64,000 nt of DNA from Clostridia bacterium (GTDB lineage: Bacteria; Bacillota; Clostridia; Oscillospirales; CAG-272): the NCBI GenBank assembly GCA_017533565.1, contig JAFXHU010000012.1:1-64000 (forward strand). Reading direction: 5' to 3'. Within the stretch, counting starts at the first letter, position 1. Each line of letters opens with the position of its first letter. The notes beneath the pieces were generated by a model. The model was not told the origin of the DNA. It did not search any database and worked only from the letters and a program-made list of their open reading frames with translations. Below, in pieces: positions 47,948-58,768 of the stretch. A program made the position numbers and the translations under genes.

Positions 47948-48988
47948 ATGAGCCGTATTATAAAATTTGCCACGCCCCCCACCCTTTTATCCTTTTCGGC
48001 GGTAGGCGGCTACGAGGAGAGGCGCGGTCCTCTCGGGGACAGGTTTGACCTTACCGACCCGACCGAGAAATTCGGTCAAAAAACCTGGGAATGTGCGGAG
48101 GCGGAGATGTCGCGCCTTGCCCTCAACATTGCACTCGGAAAGCTCGGTATCTCGCACACGGAGCTTGACCTTATAGTAGCGGGAGATTTGCAAAATCAAT
48201 GCGTTGCGAGCGCAATCGGGCTTTCCTCCTTCGGCGTGCCGTATCTTGGAGTTTACGGCGCTTGCTCCACCGCGACGGAGAGCCTTGCCGTTCTTTCTCT
48301 CTTTCTTTCGCAAAACGGCGGTATGGGCGCAGCCGTGACGTCAAGCCACAATTCCGCGGCGGAAAGACAGTTTAGAAATCCGATAGAATACGGCGGACAG
48401 CGCACCCCCACCGCACAGTGGACGGCAACCGCCGCGGGCGCGTTTTTGCTTTCGGGTGCGCCGACCGAAAGGGGCGTACGCATTACCGAATGTATGGCGG
48501 GACGTATGATTGACGGCGGCACAACCGATGCGACGAATATGGGCGCGGCTATGGCGTTTGCCGCGGCAGACAGCATAATTACCTACTTTGAGCAAAGCAA
48601 GCGAAGCCCCACCGATTTCGATTATATAGTGACGGGCGACCTCGGCGCGGTAGGCACGCGGGTGCTTTACGAGCTTCTTTCGGACAAATATCCGTCGGTA
48701 ATTGCCCGCCATCTCGATTGCGGTAATCTCCTTTACGATTTAAAAAAGCGCGACGTCCATTCGGGCGCAAGCGGCTGCGGCACCTCCGCCGCGGTGCTTT
48801 CCACGCATTTTTTGCCTATGCTCTCCCGCGGAGAAATTGGAAGCATTCTTCTTTTATCGACGGGCGCGCTGATGTCGCCGTCCTCGGTGCTTCAGGGACA
48901 AAACATCATCGGAATTGCTCCCGCAATACGTATCGAGGGAGTCGGACTCCGAAAACAGCCTCAAAACGGCTTTGCAGGGCATATTTGA
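47948..48988 (+). CDS. spoVAD: Stage V sporulation protein AD
   Basis: A 346-residue protein with the thiolase/KAS-III-like fold, known to bind dipicolinate and needed for its uptake into spores. The start FATPPTLLSFSAVGGYEERRG and the central GVYGACSTATES (about residue 100, where thiolases have their Cys) are typical. The C-terminus carries a short extension beyond the usual IRIE end. A 90-bp AT-rich spacer lies between it and spoVAC, longer than usual, and only AAAGG serves as a weak ribosome binding site. Confidence 0.95.
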   Translation: MSRIIKFATPPTLLSFSAVGGYEERRGPLGDRFDLTDPTEKFGQKTWECAEAEMSRLALNIALGKLGISHTELDLIVAGDLQNQCVASAIGLSSFGVPYLGVYGACSTATESLAVLSLFLSQNGGMGAAVTSSHNSAAERQFRNPIEYGGQRTPTAQWTATAAGAFLLSGAPTERGVRITECMAGRMIDGGTTDATNMGAAMAFAAADSIITYFEQSKRSPTDFDYIVTGDLGAVGTRVLYELLSDKYPSVIARHLDCGNLLYDLKKRDVHSGASGCGTSAAVLSTHFLPMLSRGEIGSILLLSTGALMSPSSVLQGQNIIGIAPAIRIEGVGLRKQPQNGFAGHI

Positions 48989-49012
48989 AAACAAAAGCAT
49001 TACGGAGAAAAT

Positions 49013-49372
49013 ATGAATCTTGTTTTAACCTTTCTCGTCGGCGGCGCGCTTTGCGCCGCGGCACAGATTTTAATCGATAAAACCCGTCTTTCACCCGCAA
49101 GGATACTCGTCGGCTACGTGGTCCTTGGCGTGGTGCTTTTCGCGCTTGGCATTTACACCCCTCTTTTCGAGGCGGTAGGCTGCGGAATATCAATCCCTCT
49201 CGTCGGCTTTGGCGCTGCAATCGGAAAGGGGGTTAAAAGCGCGGTTGATACCGACGGGCTTCTCGGTATTTTAACGGGAGGTCTTACCGCAACCTCCTCG
49301 GGAATAACCGCAACGCTGTTTCTCGGCTTTTTGCTCTCGCTGATTGCCCACGGCAAGCATAAAAAAATGTAA
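49013..49372 (+). CDS. spoVAE: Stage V sporulation protein AE
   Basis: A 119-residue membrane protein with about four helices and the typical segment DTDGLLGILTGGLTATSSGI (about residues 79-98) of SpoVAE, the third core part of the SpoVA dipicolinate channel. ACGGAGAAA precedes the ATG, 24 bp after spoVAD. No spoVAEa-type or spoVAF gene follows; the SpoVAF-like gene is at 4566. Confidence 0.95.
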   Translation: MNLVLTFLVGGALCAAAQILIDKTRLSPARILVGYVVLGVVLFALGIYTPLFEAVGCGISIPLVGFGAAIGKGVKSAVDTDGLLGILTGGLTATSSGITATLFLGFLLSLIAHGKHKKM

Positions 49373-49605
49373 ATCGAAGCTTTTTTCGGCATAGCTTATA
49401 CGCCCCCCGACGCGCAAAACGAAAAACTCCGCACTGAACGCCCTTTGCCCGACGGCTTCGGTATTCGGTAATAAAAAAGAGCGAGGAAAGGCTTAAACCA
49501 AAATCCCCGTTCTTGTTTTTTTGCCCCGCTTTAACCGTTTTTTCCGCACAACCGCGGATTTTTGTAAAAATTTTTAAAAAAGGCTCTGTTTTTTTATATT
49601 TTTCC
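49373..49605. other. Spacer upstream of dnaA
   Basis: Part of the 368-bp gap 49373-49740. AT-rich with T runs (49513-49600) and several short imperfect hairpins; no clear gene and no cluster of DnaA boxes was seen here. It separates the spoVA transcript from dnaA. Confidence 0.5.
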
Positions 49606-49634
49606 TTGCCAAAACGGTTTTCGTGTGATATAAT
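49606..49634 (+). promoter_or_regulatory. Sigma-A promoter of dnaA
   Basis: TTGCCA (49606-49611) and TATAAT (49629-49634) are 17 bp apart, about 107 nt before dnaA. Confidence 0.8.
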
Positions 49635-49740
49635 GGTGGCAAGAGCTATATATTTTGCGTACGGGCGAGCGCGAGCGAGCGTTTTATTGCGCGTGTGCAT
49701 ACACCTACGCAAGGAAAATTTAAAGGAAACGGAGAAGTTT

Positions 49741-51126
49741 ATGGACGAGCTTTCAAGCATTTTTTCGGAGCTTATCGACTACATAAGAGAAAACAACAAC
49801 ATACCGCCCTCGAGCATAAAGCTTTGGTTTGGCGACCTGCAATTTACCGAGCTTACCGATACTACCGCGACCTTTCGCGCGTCAAGCCCGATGAAGCGGG
49901 ATATTATAAGCAAAAAATACGGCGAAATTATTCGCGACGGCCTTCTTGAAATAATCGGCTTTGAGGTTAACGTCGTTATCTACTGTGAAAACGAGCCTCC
50001 CGTCACCGTCGAGGCAAAGGAGGAAAGCCACGAATCCCGCGTTGCCAAAAGCCGCGAGGAGGAGCGCACCATCACCGAGATTATGAACAGCCCCTCTCTT
50101 ACAGGCTCGGTTATAGAAAGCTACACCTTCGATAATTTTGTCGAAGGCTCGTCAAATAAGTTTGCGAAGGCAGCCTGCGAGGCGGTGGCACGCGAGCCTA
50201 ATACCTACAATCCCCTTTTCATTTACGGAGATTCGGGACTCGGTAAAACCCACCTTCTTCACGCGGTGATAAACGATATGAAAAAATATCACCCGGGTCT
50301 TAAGATTATCTACAAAAAGTGCGAAAGCTTCCTTGACGAGCTTATCGTCGCGATAAAGAAGGGCTCTACCGCACAGTTCAAGGATACGTACAGAAACGCC
50401 GACGTCCTGCTTATCGACGATATACAGTTTCTCGCGGGAAAGGAGCAGACGCAGGAGGAATTCTTCCACACCTTCTCCGCGCTTTACGAGAACGACAAGC
50501 AGATAATTCTCACCTCCGACCGTCCGCCAAAGGAAATCGAGCCTCTTTCGGACAGGCTTCGCACGAGGTTTGAGGGCGGACTTATTGCCGACGTACAGCC
50601 GCCGTCCTTTGAGCTTCGTATCGCGATTATAAAGAAAAAGGCGGACTCAATCGGTCTTGTAATCTCAAACGAGATTATCGAATACCTCGCGGAAAGGCTG
50701 CATAACAACATCCGCACGATAGAGGGTGTGCTTAAAAAGCTTTACGCGATAACCTCCTTTACCTCACAGGAGGTGACGAAGGAGAAAATCAACGAGGTTA
50801 TTTCCATTATCGACCCGGGCAACATTCCGATTGAGGCGCTTATCGAGCGAATACTCATTTCGGTGTCGAAGGCGTACGGTATAACCGTCGAGGACCTCAA
50901 ATCAAAGAAAAAAACCGACAGCATCGCAAACGCGCGCCACGTCGCGATATACGTTATAAAGAAGCTTACCGACCTTACGCTGAAGGAAATCGGCGAGATA
51001 TTCGGACGAAACCACTCCACCGTCCTCTCCTCCATAGAGAAGGTGGAAACGAATATCCGCACCGTAAACGGCTACGAGGCGCAGGTAAAGCAGATTATCA
51101 AAGAGGTCAAGAAGGAAAAGCGTTGA
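49741..51126 (+). CDS. dnaA: Chromosomal replication initiator protein DnaA
   Basis: A 461-residue AAA+ initiator that binds DnaA boxes and opens the origin. Domain I (about 1-80), a short linker, the AAA+ core with Walker A GDSGLGKTHLLHA near residue 165 and Walker B LLIDDIQF near 224, and the C-terminal DNA-binding domain with NHSTVLSSIEKV near 427 are all present. GGAGAAG precedes the ATG at 49741; a longer in-frame reading starts in the leader. The neighbouring 291-bp spacer before dnaN carries DnaA-box-like sites. Confidence 0.97.
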   Translation: MDELSSIFSELIDYIRENNNIPPSSIKLWFGDLQFTELTDTTATFRASSPMKRDIISKKYGEIIRDGLLEIIGFEVNVVIYCENEPPVTVEAKEESHESRVAKSREEERTITEIMNSPSLTGSVIESYTFDNFVEGSSNKFAKAACEAVAREPNTYNPLFIYGDSGLGKTHLLHAVINDMKKYHPGLKIIYKKCESFLDELIVAIKKGSTAQFKDTYRNADVLLIDDIQFLAGKEQTQEEFFHTFSALYENDKQIILTSDRPPKEIEPLSDRLRTRFEGGLIADVQPPSFELRIAIIKKKADSIGLVISNEIIEYLAERLHNNIRTIEGVLKKLYAITSFTSQEVTKEKINEVISIIDPGNIPIEALIERILISVSKAYGITVEDLKSKKKTDSIANARHVAIYVIKKLTDLTLKEIGEIFGRNHSTVLSSIEKVETNIRTVNGYEAQVKQIIKEVKKEKR

Positions 51127-51417
51127 ATATAACGCATACGAAACCGACAGAAAAATGTCGAATTGTTGAAAAGTCCGTGTCGGTGTGCTGTTGACAAAAA
51201 TGTGGAAAGTTTGCAAAATTTTCTCAACAGAAAAATCAACAGGAAAATGTTTGCTGATTTCGCCGAAAAGCCCATACGCCGCGGCAAAAAAGCGAGTTTT
51301 CAACATTTCCACAGGCTCTACAACTATTATTACAAACATTAATTAAGAATATTTCTCTTTATTCGCCCCCTTCGGGTTCGAAAAAGAGGTTAACAAAATG
51401 AATAAAAGGAGTTACAA
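51127..51417. other. Probable replication origin (oriC) between dnaA and dnaN
   Basis: A cluster of DnaA-box-like 9-mers related to TTWTCMACA: minus strand at 51164-51172, 51189-51197 and 51201-51209; plus strand at 51221-51229, 51233-51241, 51297-51305 and 51305-51313. They point toward each other in two groups, and an AT-rich stretch (about 51317-51362) follows that could be the unwinding element. None is a perfect TTATCCACA. The position between dnaA and dnaN is a standard origin site in Firmicutes. Confidence 0.7.
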
Positions 51418-52575
51418 ATGAAATTCGTAGTTAATAAATCCGACCTTATGAAGAAGCTCACCCCCGCGATGGGGTCAATCTCCACGAAGAATACCGTTCC
51501 CGCGATAGAGGGCGTGCTTATCGAAACGCTTGAAAACGGGCTTATACAGATTTCCACCTACGATATGACGAAGGGCTTCAGAGCAACCATCGTCCCCGTA
51601 TCTATCGAGAGAGAGGGAAGATTTATCATCAACGCACAAAGGCTTTACCAGACGGTAAGAGTGCTTCCCGACGACGAAATTACCTTTGATATAAAGGATA
51701 ACCTTAACTGTGAGATTTATTCGGGACGCTCCGCATTCACAATGATTGCACAAAGAGGTGCGGATTTCCCCAACCTTCCCGACCTCGTTACCGAGCGCGG
51801 CTTTACCGTCGGCGCGGAGAGCCTTCGCAAAATGATTACGAAGGTTGTTCACTCGGTTGCAAGCCAGGACAACAGGCCTATGCTTTGCGGTGCGTTCTTC
51901 AAGATTTACGAGGGCGGCTTTGAGGTCGTTTCCTGCGACGGATACAGGCTTTCGAAATGCACGCTCAAGTGCGACGTCGGCTCGCTCGCGGCAAGCGGTG
52001 AGATTAACTACTCCTTCATTATCCCGGGTCACGCTCTCGGCGAGCTTACCAAAATCCTCGGAGAGGGACAGGACGAGGAGGTAAAGCTCTACCTTTCGAG
52101 AAAGCACGCAATAGTCAACAAGGGGGACGTAACCTTCTTCTCCCGCCTTATCGATTCGGAGTACATCGCATACGATAAAATTATCCCCACCAACAACGAT
52201 ATTACCGTCGCGGTTGACAGGGACAGATTCCTTACGGGTCTTGAGCGCGCGAACATCATCGCGGAGGAAAAGGTTCAAAATTCGGGCAGAAGCTACGTTA
52301 AAATCTCGGTTGCGGGACATTATCTTAACCTCACCTCGCTCTCGGCAAACGGCGGCGTAAACGACGAAATGGACTGCGTCCACGAGGGCGGAGATATCGA
52401 AATCGGTCTTAACTGCCGCTTCCTTATCGACGCGGTAAAGGTTTCGGAGGGCGAAAATATTATCATAAAGCTTCTTGACCAGGAGCATGCAATTCTTATC
52501 GAGCCTACCGAAAAGAGCGAGGAGTTCAATTACGTTTATATGATTCTCCCCGTTAAGATGAAGGACAAGGCGTAA
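51418..52575 (+). CDS. dnaN: DNA polymerase III subunit beta (sliding clamp)
   Basis: A 385-residue sliding clamp, a ring-forming dimer that tethers DNA polymerase. It has the typical three-domain length, the start MKFVVNKSDLMKKL and the C-terminal end YVYMILPVKM, which matches the family terminal loop (usually MPMRL-like). AAAGGAG precedes the ATG. The usual S4-domain gene (yaaA) that lies between dnaN and recF in many Firmicutes is absent; recF follows after 45 bp. Confidence 0.97.
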   Translation: MKFVVNKSDLMKKLTPAMGSISTKNTVPAIEGVLIETLENGLIQISTYDMTKGFRATIVPVSIEREGRFIINAQRLYQTVRVLPDDEITFDIKDNLNCEIYSGRSAFTMIAQRGADFPNLPDLVTERGFTVGAESLRKMITKVVHSVASQDNRPMLCGAFFKIYEGGFEVVSCDGYRLSKCTLKCDVGSLAASGEINYSFIIPGHALGELTKILGEGQDEEVKLYLSRKHAIVNKGDVTFFSRLIDSEYIAYDKIIPTNNDITVAVDRDRFLTGLERANIIAEEKVQNSGRSYVKISVAGHYLNLTSLSANGGVNDEMDCVHEGGDIEIGLNCRFLIDAVKVSEGENIIIKLLDQEHAILIEPTEKSEEFNYVYMILPVKMKDKA

Positions 52576-52620
52576 GATAATCAATTTATCGTTACAGTAA
52601 TTTATCGGGATTGATTCACA

Positions 52621-53724
52621 ATGAAAATAAAGAGCTTCAGGGCGGAGGATTTTCGTAACATAACCGCCTGTGAAATTGAATTTTCGGGCGGAGTTAATCT
52701 TTTGTACGGCAAAAATGCACAGGGAAAGACCAACGCGATAGAGGGGATATACCTTTTTTCACGCGGAAGGTCGCACCGCACCTCCGACGACAGGGAGATG
52801 ATACGCTTTGGCAGCGAGGGCTTTCGCATTTCGATAGAATACGAGAGCTTGGACGGTGTCGGAAGTCTTGAATACGCCTGCTTCGGGAGAGAAAGACGGA
52901 GACTTAAAAACGGGTACAGGCTGAAAAGCGCCGCCGAAATGGTGGGAAGCTTTAAATCGGTTTTGTTTTACCCCGACAATCTCAATCTCGTGAAGGGAGG
53001 TCCCGAGGAAAGGCGAGGCTTTCTTAACGTAGCCGTGGCACAGTGCTTTCCCGTGTATCTTGCGGAATATCAAAGATACAAGACCGCCCTTGAAAACAGA
53101 AACAGCATACTTAAATCCGCCTCTAAAGGGCATTACTACGACAACGACGAGCTTTTGGCTTGGTCGGAGGAAATGGCAAAATACGCCGCCTACGTCCACG
53201 TTAAGCGCCGCGAGTACGTCGAGATGCTTTCCCCGTTTGTGCGCGATATAGGAATGGAGCTTTCGGACGGAAAAGAGGAAATATCCCTCTCGCTTGATTC
53301 GGATATAGAGCCTACGCCCGATATTACGGCGGCAAGAGGCGAATACGAAAATATTTTTACCGCAAATCTTGAAAAGGAGAAGCTTGTCGGCACATCGCTT
53401 TACGGGCCGCAGCGCGACGATGTTATAATTGAAATATCGGGAAAGCCCGCAAGAAGCTTTGCAAGCCAGGGACAGCAAAGGTCGATAGTCCTCGCAATAA
53501 AGCTTGCGGAGGGCGAGGTCATAAAAAGGCTTTTCGGAGAATATCCCGTGTTTCTTTTCGACGACGTGTTATCCGAGCTTGACAAGGGGCGCAGAAAATA
53601 CGTTATAGAGGGAATGCGCGACCGACAGGTTATAATCACCTCCTGCGAGGGAGAGGACATAATAGACGGCGCAGAAAGAATTATCGAGGTTTCGGGAGGT
53701 AATTATGTATCTTCACATCGGTAA
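52621..53724 (+). CDS. recF: DNA replication and repair protein RecF
   Basis: A 367-residue ABC-type ATPase that helps load RecA at gaps. The Walker A loop GKNAQGKTNAIEGI is at about residues 30-43, the signature-like SQGQQRSIVLAIKL near 281, and the Walker B FLFDDVLSELD near 310. The length fits the family. Its 3' end overlaps the start of remB by 20 bases. There is no strong ribosome binding site in the 45-bp gap after dnaN, so translation may be coupled to it. Confidence 0.96.
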   Translation: MKIKSFRAEDFRNITACEIEFSGGVNLLYGKNAQGKTNAIEGIYLFSRGRSHRTSDDREMIRFGSEGFRISIEYESLDGVGSLEYACFGRERRRLKNGYRLKSAAEMVGSFKSVLFYPDNLNLVKGGPEERRGFLNVAVAQCFPVYLAEYQRYKTALENRNSILKSASKGHYYDNDELLAWSEEMAKYAAYVHVKRREYVEMLSPFVRDIGMELSDGKEEISLSLDSDIEPTPDITAARGEYENIFTANLEKEKLVGTSLYGPQRDDVIIEISGKPARSFASQGQQRSIVLAIKLAEGEVIKRLFGEYPVFLFDDVLSELDKGRRKYVIEGMRDRQVIITSCEGEDIIDGAERIIEVSGGNYVSSHR

Positions 53725-53980
53725 TAAAAGCAGCGTAAGAAAAAAACGGGTTATCGGCATATTTGACCTCGATACCGCGACGGTTTCGCCCGTGACGAGA
53801 AGGTATATTTCTCAAAACGAAAGGGCGGGACGGGTTGAATATACCGACAGCGACCTGCCGCGAAGCTTTATTCTCGTAGAGGAGAAGGACGGCTTTTCGG
53901 TAAAGCTTTCGAGAATATCCACCCTCGGACTTAAAGCAAGGGCAGAGGGAGAGGAGATTCTATACAATCCTGCGGATTGA
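53705..53980 (+). CDS. remB: Extracellular matrix regulator RemB-like (DUF370)
   Basis: A 91-residue member of the RemA/RemB family (B. subtilis YaaB), small DNA-binding proteins linked to biofilm matrix control. The start MYLHIGNKSSVRKKRVIGIFDLD is cut to its core LHIGN and IGIFDLD here and fits RemB. GGGAGG in the end of recF sets the start. The last seven codons fall in the first unit of the hairpin array (53965-53979), including the stop codon, so the C-terminus (NPAD) may be borrowed from the repeat. The position between recF and gyrB is conserved. Confidence 0.93.
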   Translation: MYLHIGNKSSVRKKRVIGIFDLDTATVSPVTRRYISQNERAGRVEYTDSDLPRSFILVEEKDGFSVKLSRISTLGLKARAEGEEILYNPAD

Positions 53981-54140
53981 TGATATACAACGCTTTGCGT
54001 TGGTGAGATGCACGGCAGAGCCGTGGTGAGATGCAACTCCAGAGGAGTTGGTGATATGCAACGCTGCGCGTTGATGATATGCACGGCAGAGCCGTGGTGA
54101 TATGCCGCCGATGGCGGATGAGATGCAACGCTGCGCGTTG
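53965..54140 (+). repeat. Array of eight triloop mini-hairpins before gyrB
   Basis: Hairpins lie at 53965-53979, 53988-54002, 54011-54025, 54034-54050, 54059-54073, 54082-54096, 54105-54117 and 54126-54140. Starts are 23, 23, 23, 25, 23, 23 and 21 nt apart. Each has a 5-7 bp stem and a 3-nt loop (TGC, TTT, AGA, AGA, TGC, AGA, GAT, TGC). Linkers are close to GTGATATG or GTGAGATG. Several stems differ but remain complementary. It is in the sense direction of gyrB, between remB and the gyrB ribosome binding site, like the ileS array. Confidence 0.92.
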
Positions 54141-54181
54141 ATATGGGGTGCGGCGGAGCAATGAACGTTGGAAATGAATGA

Positions 54182-56146
<1,965 letters not shown>

Positions 56147-56161
56147 GAGAGGTAGGCAAAA

Positions 56162-58768
56162 ATGGCAAAGATTGAACACAATTATAAAACCGACGATATT
56201 TCCTTTCCCGACCAGCATATAGAGCTGCACGATATGGAAAAGGAGGTTAAAAAATCCTTCCTTGAATATTCGATGTCGGTTATTACCTCGCGTGCCCTTC
56301 CCGACGTGCGCGACGGCTTAAAGCCGGGACAAAGGCGTATTCTCTACGCTATGTACGAGGATAACCTTACCCACGACAGACCCTTCAGAAAGTCGGCAAC
56401 GACGGTAGGTAACGTGCTTGGTAGATACCATCCCCACGGCGACGCGGCGGTTTACGGCACTATGGTAAGAATGGCACAGTCCTTCTCGCTGCGCTACACT
56501 CTCGTAGAGGGTCACGGTAACTTCGGTAACGTGGACGGTGACGGCGCTGCCGCATACCGTTATACCGAGGCAAGAATGTCGAAAATCGCGGACTATATGA
56601 TGCGCGATATAGAGAAAAACGTCGTTCCGATGACGAGAAACTTCGATAACACGAGGGACGAGCCGGAGGTTCTTCCCTCCCGCTTCCCCAACCTTCTCGT
56701 AAACGGCTCGGTGGGTATTGCGGTAGGTATGGCGACGAATATTCCCCCGCACAACCTCGGAGAGGTTATAGACGGCACGATTTTCAGAATGGAAAACCCC
56801 GAATGCTCGGTTGACGAGCTTATGGAGTACGTAAAGGGACCCGATTTTCCCACCGCGGCAATCATTTACGGCTCGCGCGGAATACGCGAGGCATACGAAA
56901 CGGGCAGAGGAAGGGTTTACGTCCGCGCACGTGCAAAGATTGAGGACGAGCATAGACGCATAATCTTCACCGAAATCCCCTATATGGTCAACAAGTCGAT
57001 GCTTATCGAGAGCATTGCAAACCTCGTAAAGGACAAGCGTATCGAGGGTATTTCGGGACTTCGCGACGAGTCGGGCAGAGGCGGTATGAGAATTGTCGTT
57101 GAGTACAAGAAGGACGCAAACGGCGAGGTTATTCTCAATCAGCTTTATAAATTCACCCAGCTTCAGGACACCTGCTCTGTCAATATGCTTGTAATTGACG
57201 GCGGAGAGCCGAAAACGCTTTCGCTTCCCTCTATTCTCGACAGATACATCGATTTTCAAAAGAGCGTTATAACGAGAAGAACGCAGTTTGACCTTGAAAA
57301 GGCACTTCGCGAGATACATATTCTCGAGGGCTACAAGACGGCGATTGACAATATCGACGAGGTAATCAAGATTATCAAGACGAGCGAGTCCATTCCGAAT
57401 GCGAAGGAAAGGCTTGTGGAAAGATTTGCTCTTACCGACGCACAGGCACAGGCAATCGTTGAAATGACCCTCGGAAAGCTTTCGGGTCTTGAAAGACAGA
57501 AGGTGGAGGACAGGATTGCAAAGCTCACCGTGCTTATTGAGGAGCTTCGCGGTATTCTCTCCGACGAGAGCAAGGTTATCGAGATTATCAAGAACGAGCT
57601 TCTTGAAATCAAGGCGAAGTTTGGCGACGAAAGACGCACCGAGCTTACCGAGGCGACCGAGGAGATTGACCTCGAGGACCTTATTGAAAGACACACCTGC
57701 GTTATTACCGTAAGCCATACGGGCTACATTAAGCGTCAGAGAGCCGACGTTTACTCCGCACAGAACAGGGGCGGAAAGGGCATTATCGGTATGACGACGA
57801 AGGAGGACGATTTCGTTGAGGACGTAATCGTAGCAAACTCCCACTCCTATCTTATGTTCTTTACCAACAAGGGCAGAGTTTACGCGAAGAAGGCGTACAG
57901 AATACCCGAGGCGGGAAGAACGGCAAAGGGTACGAACCTCGTGAACATTATAGAGCTTCAAGAGGGCGAATTCGTAACCGCAATTATTCCTATTACAGAG
58001 TTTAACGAGGGTGAGTACCTCACGATGATTACGAAGCTCGGCGTTGCAAAGAGAACGCTTCTTACCGACTTTGCATACCAGCGCAAGGGCGGAAAGATTG
58101 CAATCAACCTCGACGAGGGTGACGAGCTTATCTTCGTAAGGCATACGAGAGGTAACGAGAGCCTTATTATCGCAACCCGCGACGGCCTTGCGGTAAGATT
58201 TGACGAGAACAACGTCCGTGCAATGGGACGTGCGGCGCGCGGTGTGCGCGGCATAACGCTTCAGGGTGACGATTACGTTGTCGGAGTTGCCGTGGTTGAC
58301 GATACGAAGACGCTCCTTACCGTAACCGAGCGCGGTATGGGTAAGAGAACGAGCTTCGACGACTTCCGCCAGATGAAGCACAGAGGCGGAAAGGGCGTAA
58401 CCTGTCACAATATTACCGAAAAGACGGGCAAGCTTGCAACCGTGGTAACGGTAGCCGAGGACGACGATATTATGATTATCACCGACGAGGGAACAATCAT
58501 AAGAATGAACGTTTCGGGCATCAACGTATATTCGAGAACCGCGGGCGGAGTAATCCTTATGCGTGTTGGCGAGGATACGGTTATCAACAACGTGGCAAGG
58601 CTTGAAAGGGCGGAGGAGATAGAGGCGGAAACCGCTGAAATCGACCGCGAAATAGAGGCTATGCCAAAGGTAGAGGTAAGCGAAGCCGACCTCTCGCACA
58701 TAGATGACGGGGACGCATCGGACAGCGAGGCAGAGAGCGATTTGGGCGATACCGAGGGTGATGCCTGA
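56162..58768 (+). CDS. gyrA: DNA gyrase subunit A, with altered quinolone-contact residues
   Basis: An 868-residue DNA-cleaving subunit. The catalytic Tyr is in AAAYRYTEARM (about residue 131), and a C-terminal six-blade pinwheel region (about 510-815) with a GyrA-box-like QNRGGKGI follows, then an acidic tail rich in Asp and Glu (about 820-868). The quinolone region reads HPHGDAAVYGTMVRMAQ, with Ala95 and Gly99 where most GyrA proteins have Ser or Thr and Asp or Glu. AGAGAGG precedes the ATG. The stop codon overlaps the next start (TGATG). Confidence 0.97.
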   Translation: MAKIEHNYKTDDISFPDQHIELHDMEKEVKKSFLEYSMSVITSRALPDVRDGLKPGQRRILYAMYEDNLTHDRPFRKSATTVGNVLGRYHPHGDAAVYGTMVRMAQSFSLRYTLVEGHGNFGNVDGDGAAAYRYTEARMSKIADYMMRDIEKNVVPMTRNFDNTRDEPEVLPSRFPNLLVNGSVGIAVGMATNIPPHNLGEVIDGTIFRMENPECSVDELMEYVKGPDFPTAAIIYGSRGIREAYETGRGRVYVRARAKIEDEHRRIIFTEIPYMVNKSMLIESIANLVKDKRIEGISGLRDESGRGGMRIVVEYKKDANGEVILNQLYKFTQLQDTCSVNMLVIDGGEPKTLSLPSILDRYIDFQKSVITRRTQFDLEKALREIHILEGYKTAIDNIDEVIKIIKTSESIPNAKERLVERFALTDAQAQAIVEMTLGKLSGLERQKVEDRIAKLTVLIEELRGILSDESKVIEIIKNELLEIKAKFGDERRTELTEATEEIDLEDLIERHTCVITVSHTGYIKRQRADVYSAQNRGGKGIIGMTTKEDDFVEDVIVANSHSYLMFFTNKGRVYAKKAYRIPEAGRTAKGTNLVNIIELQEGEFVTAIIPITEFNEGEYLTMITKLGVAKRTLLTDFAYQRKGGKIAINLDEGDELIFVRHTRGNESLIIATRDGLAVRFDENNVRAMGRAARGVRGITLQGDDYVVGVAVVDDTKTLLTVTERGMGKRTSFDDFRQMKHRGGKGVTCHNITEKTGKLATVVTVAEDDDIMIITDEGTIIRMNVSGINVYSRTAGGVILMRVGEDTVINNVARLERAEEIEAETAEIDREIEAMPKVEVSEADLSHIDDGDASDSEAESDLGDTEGDA

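Noticed and set aside
53965..54140. CRISPR array
   Set aside because: The repeated part is the linker of about 8 nt and the variable part is a hairpin; there are no 30-nt spacers, no direct repeats of CRISPR length and no cas genes.
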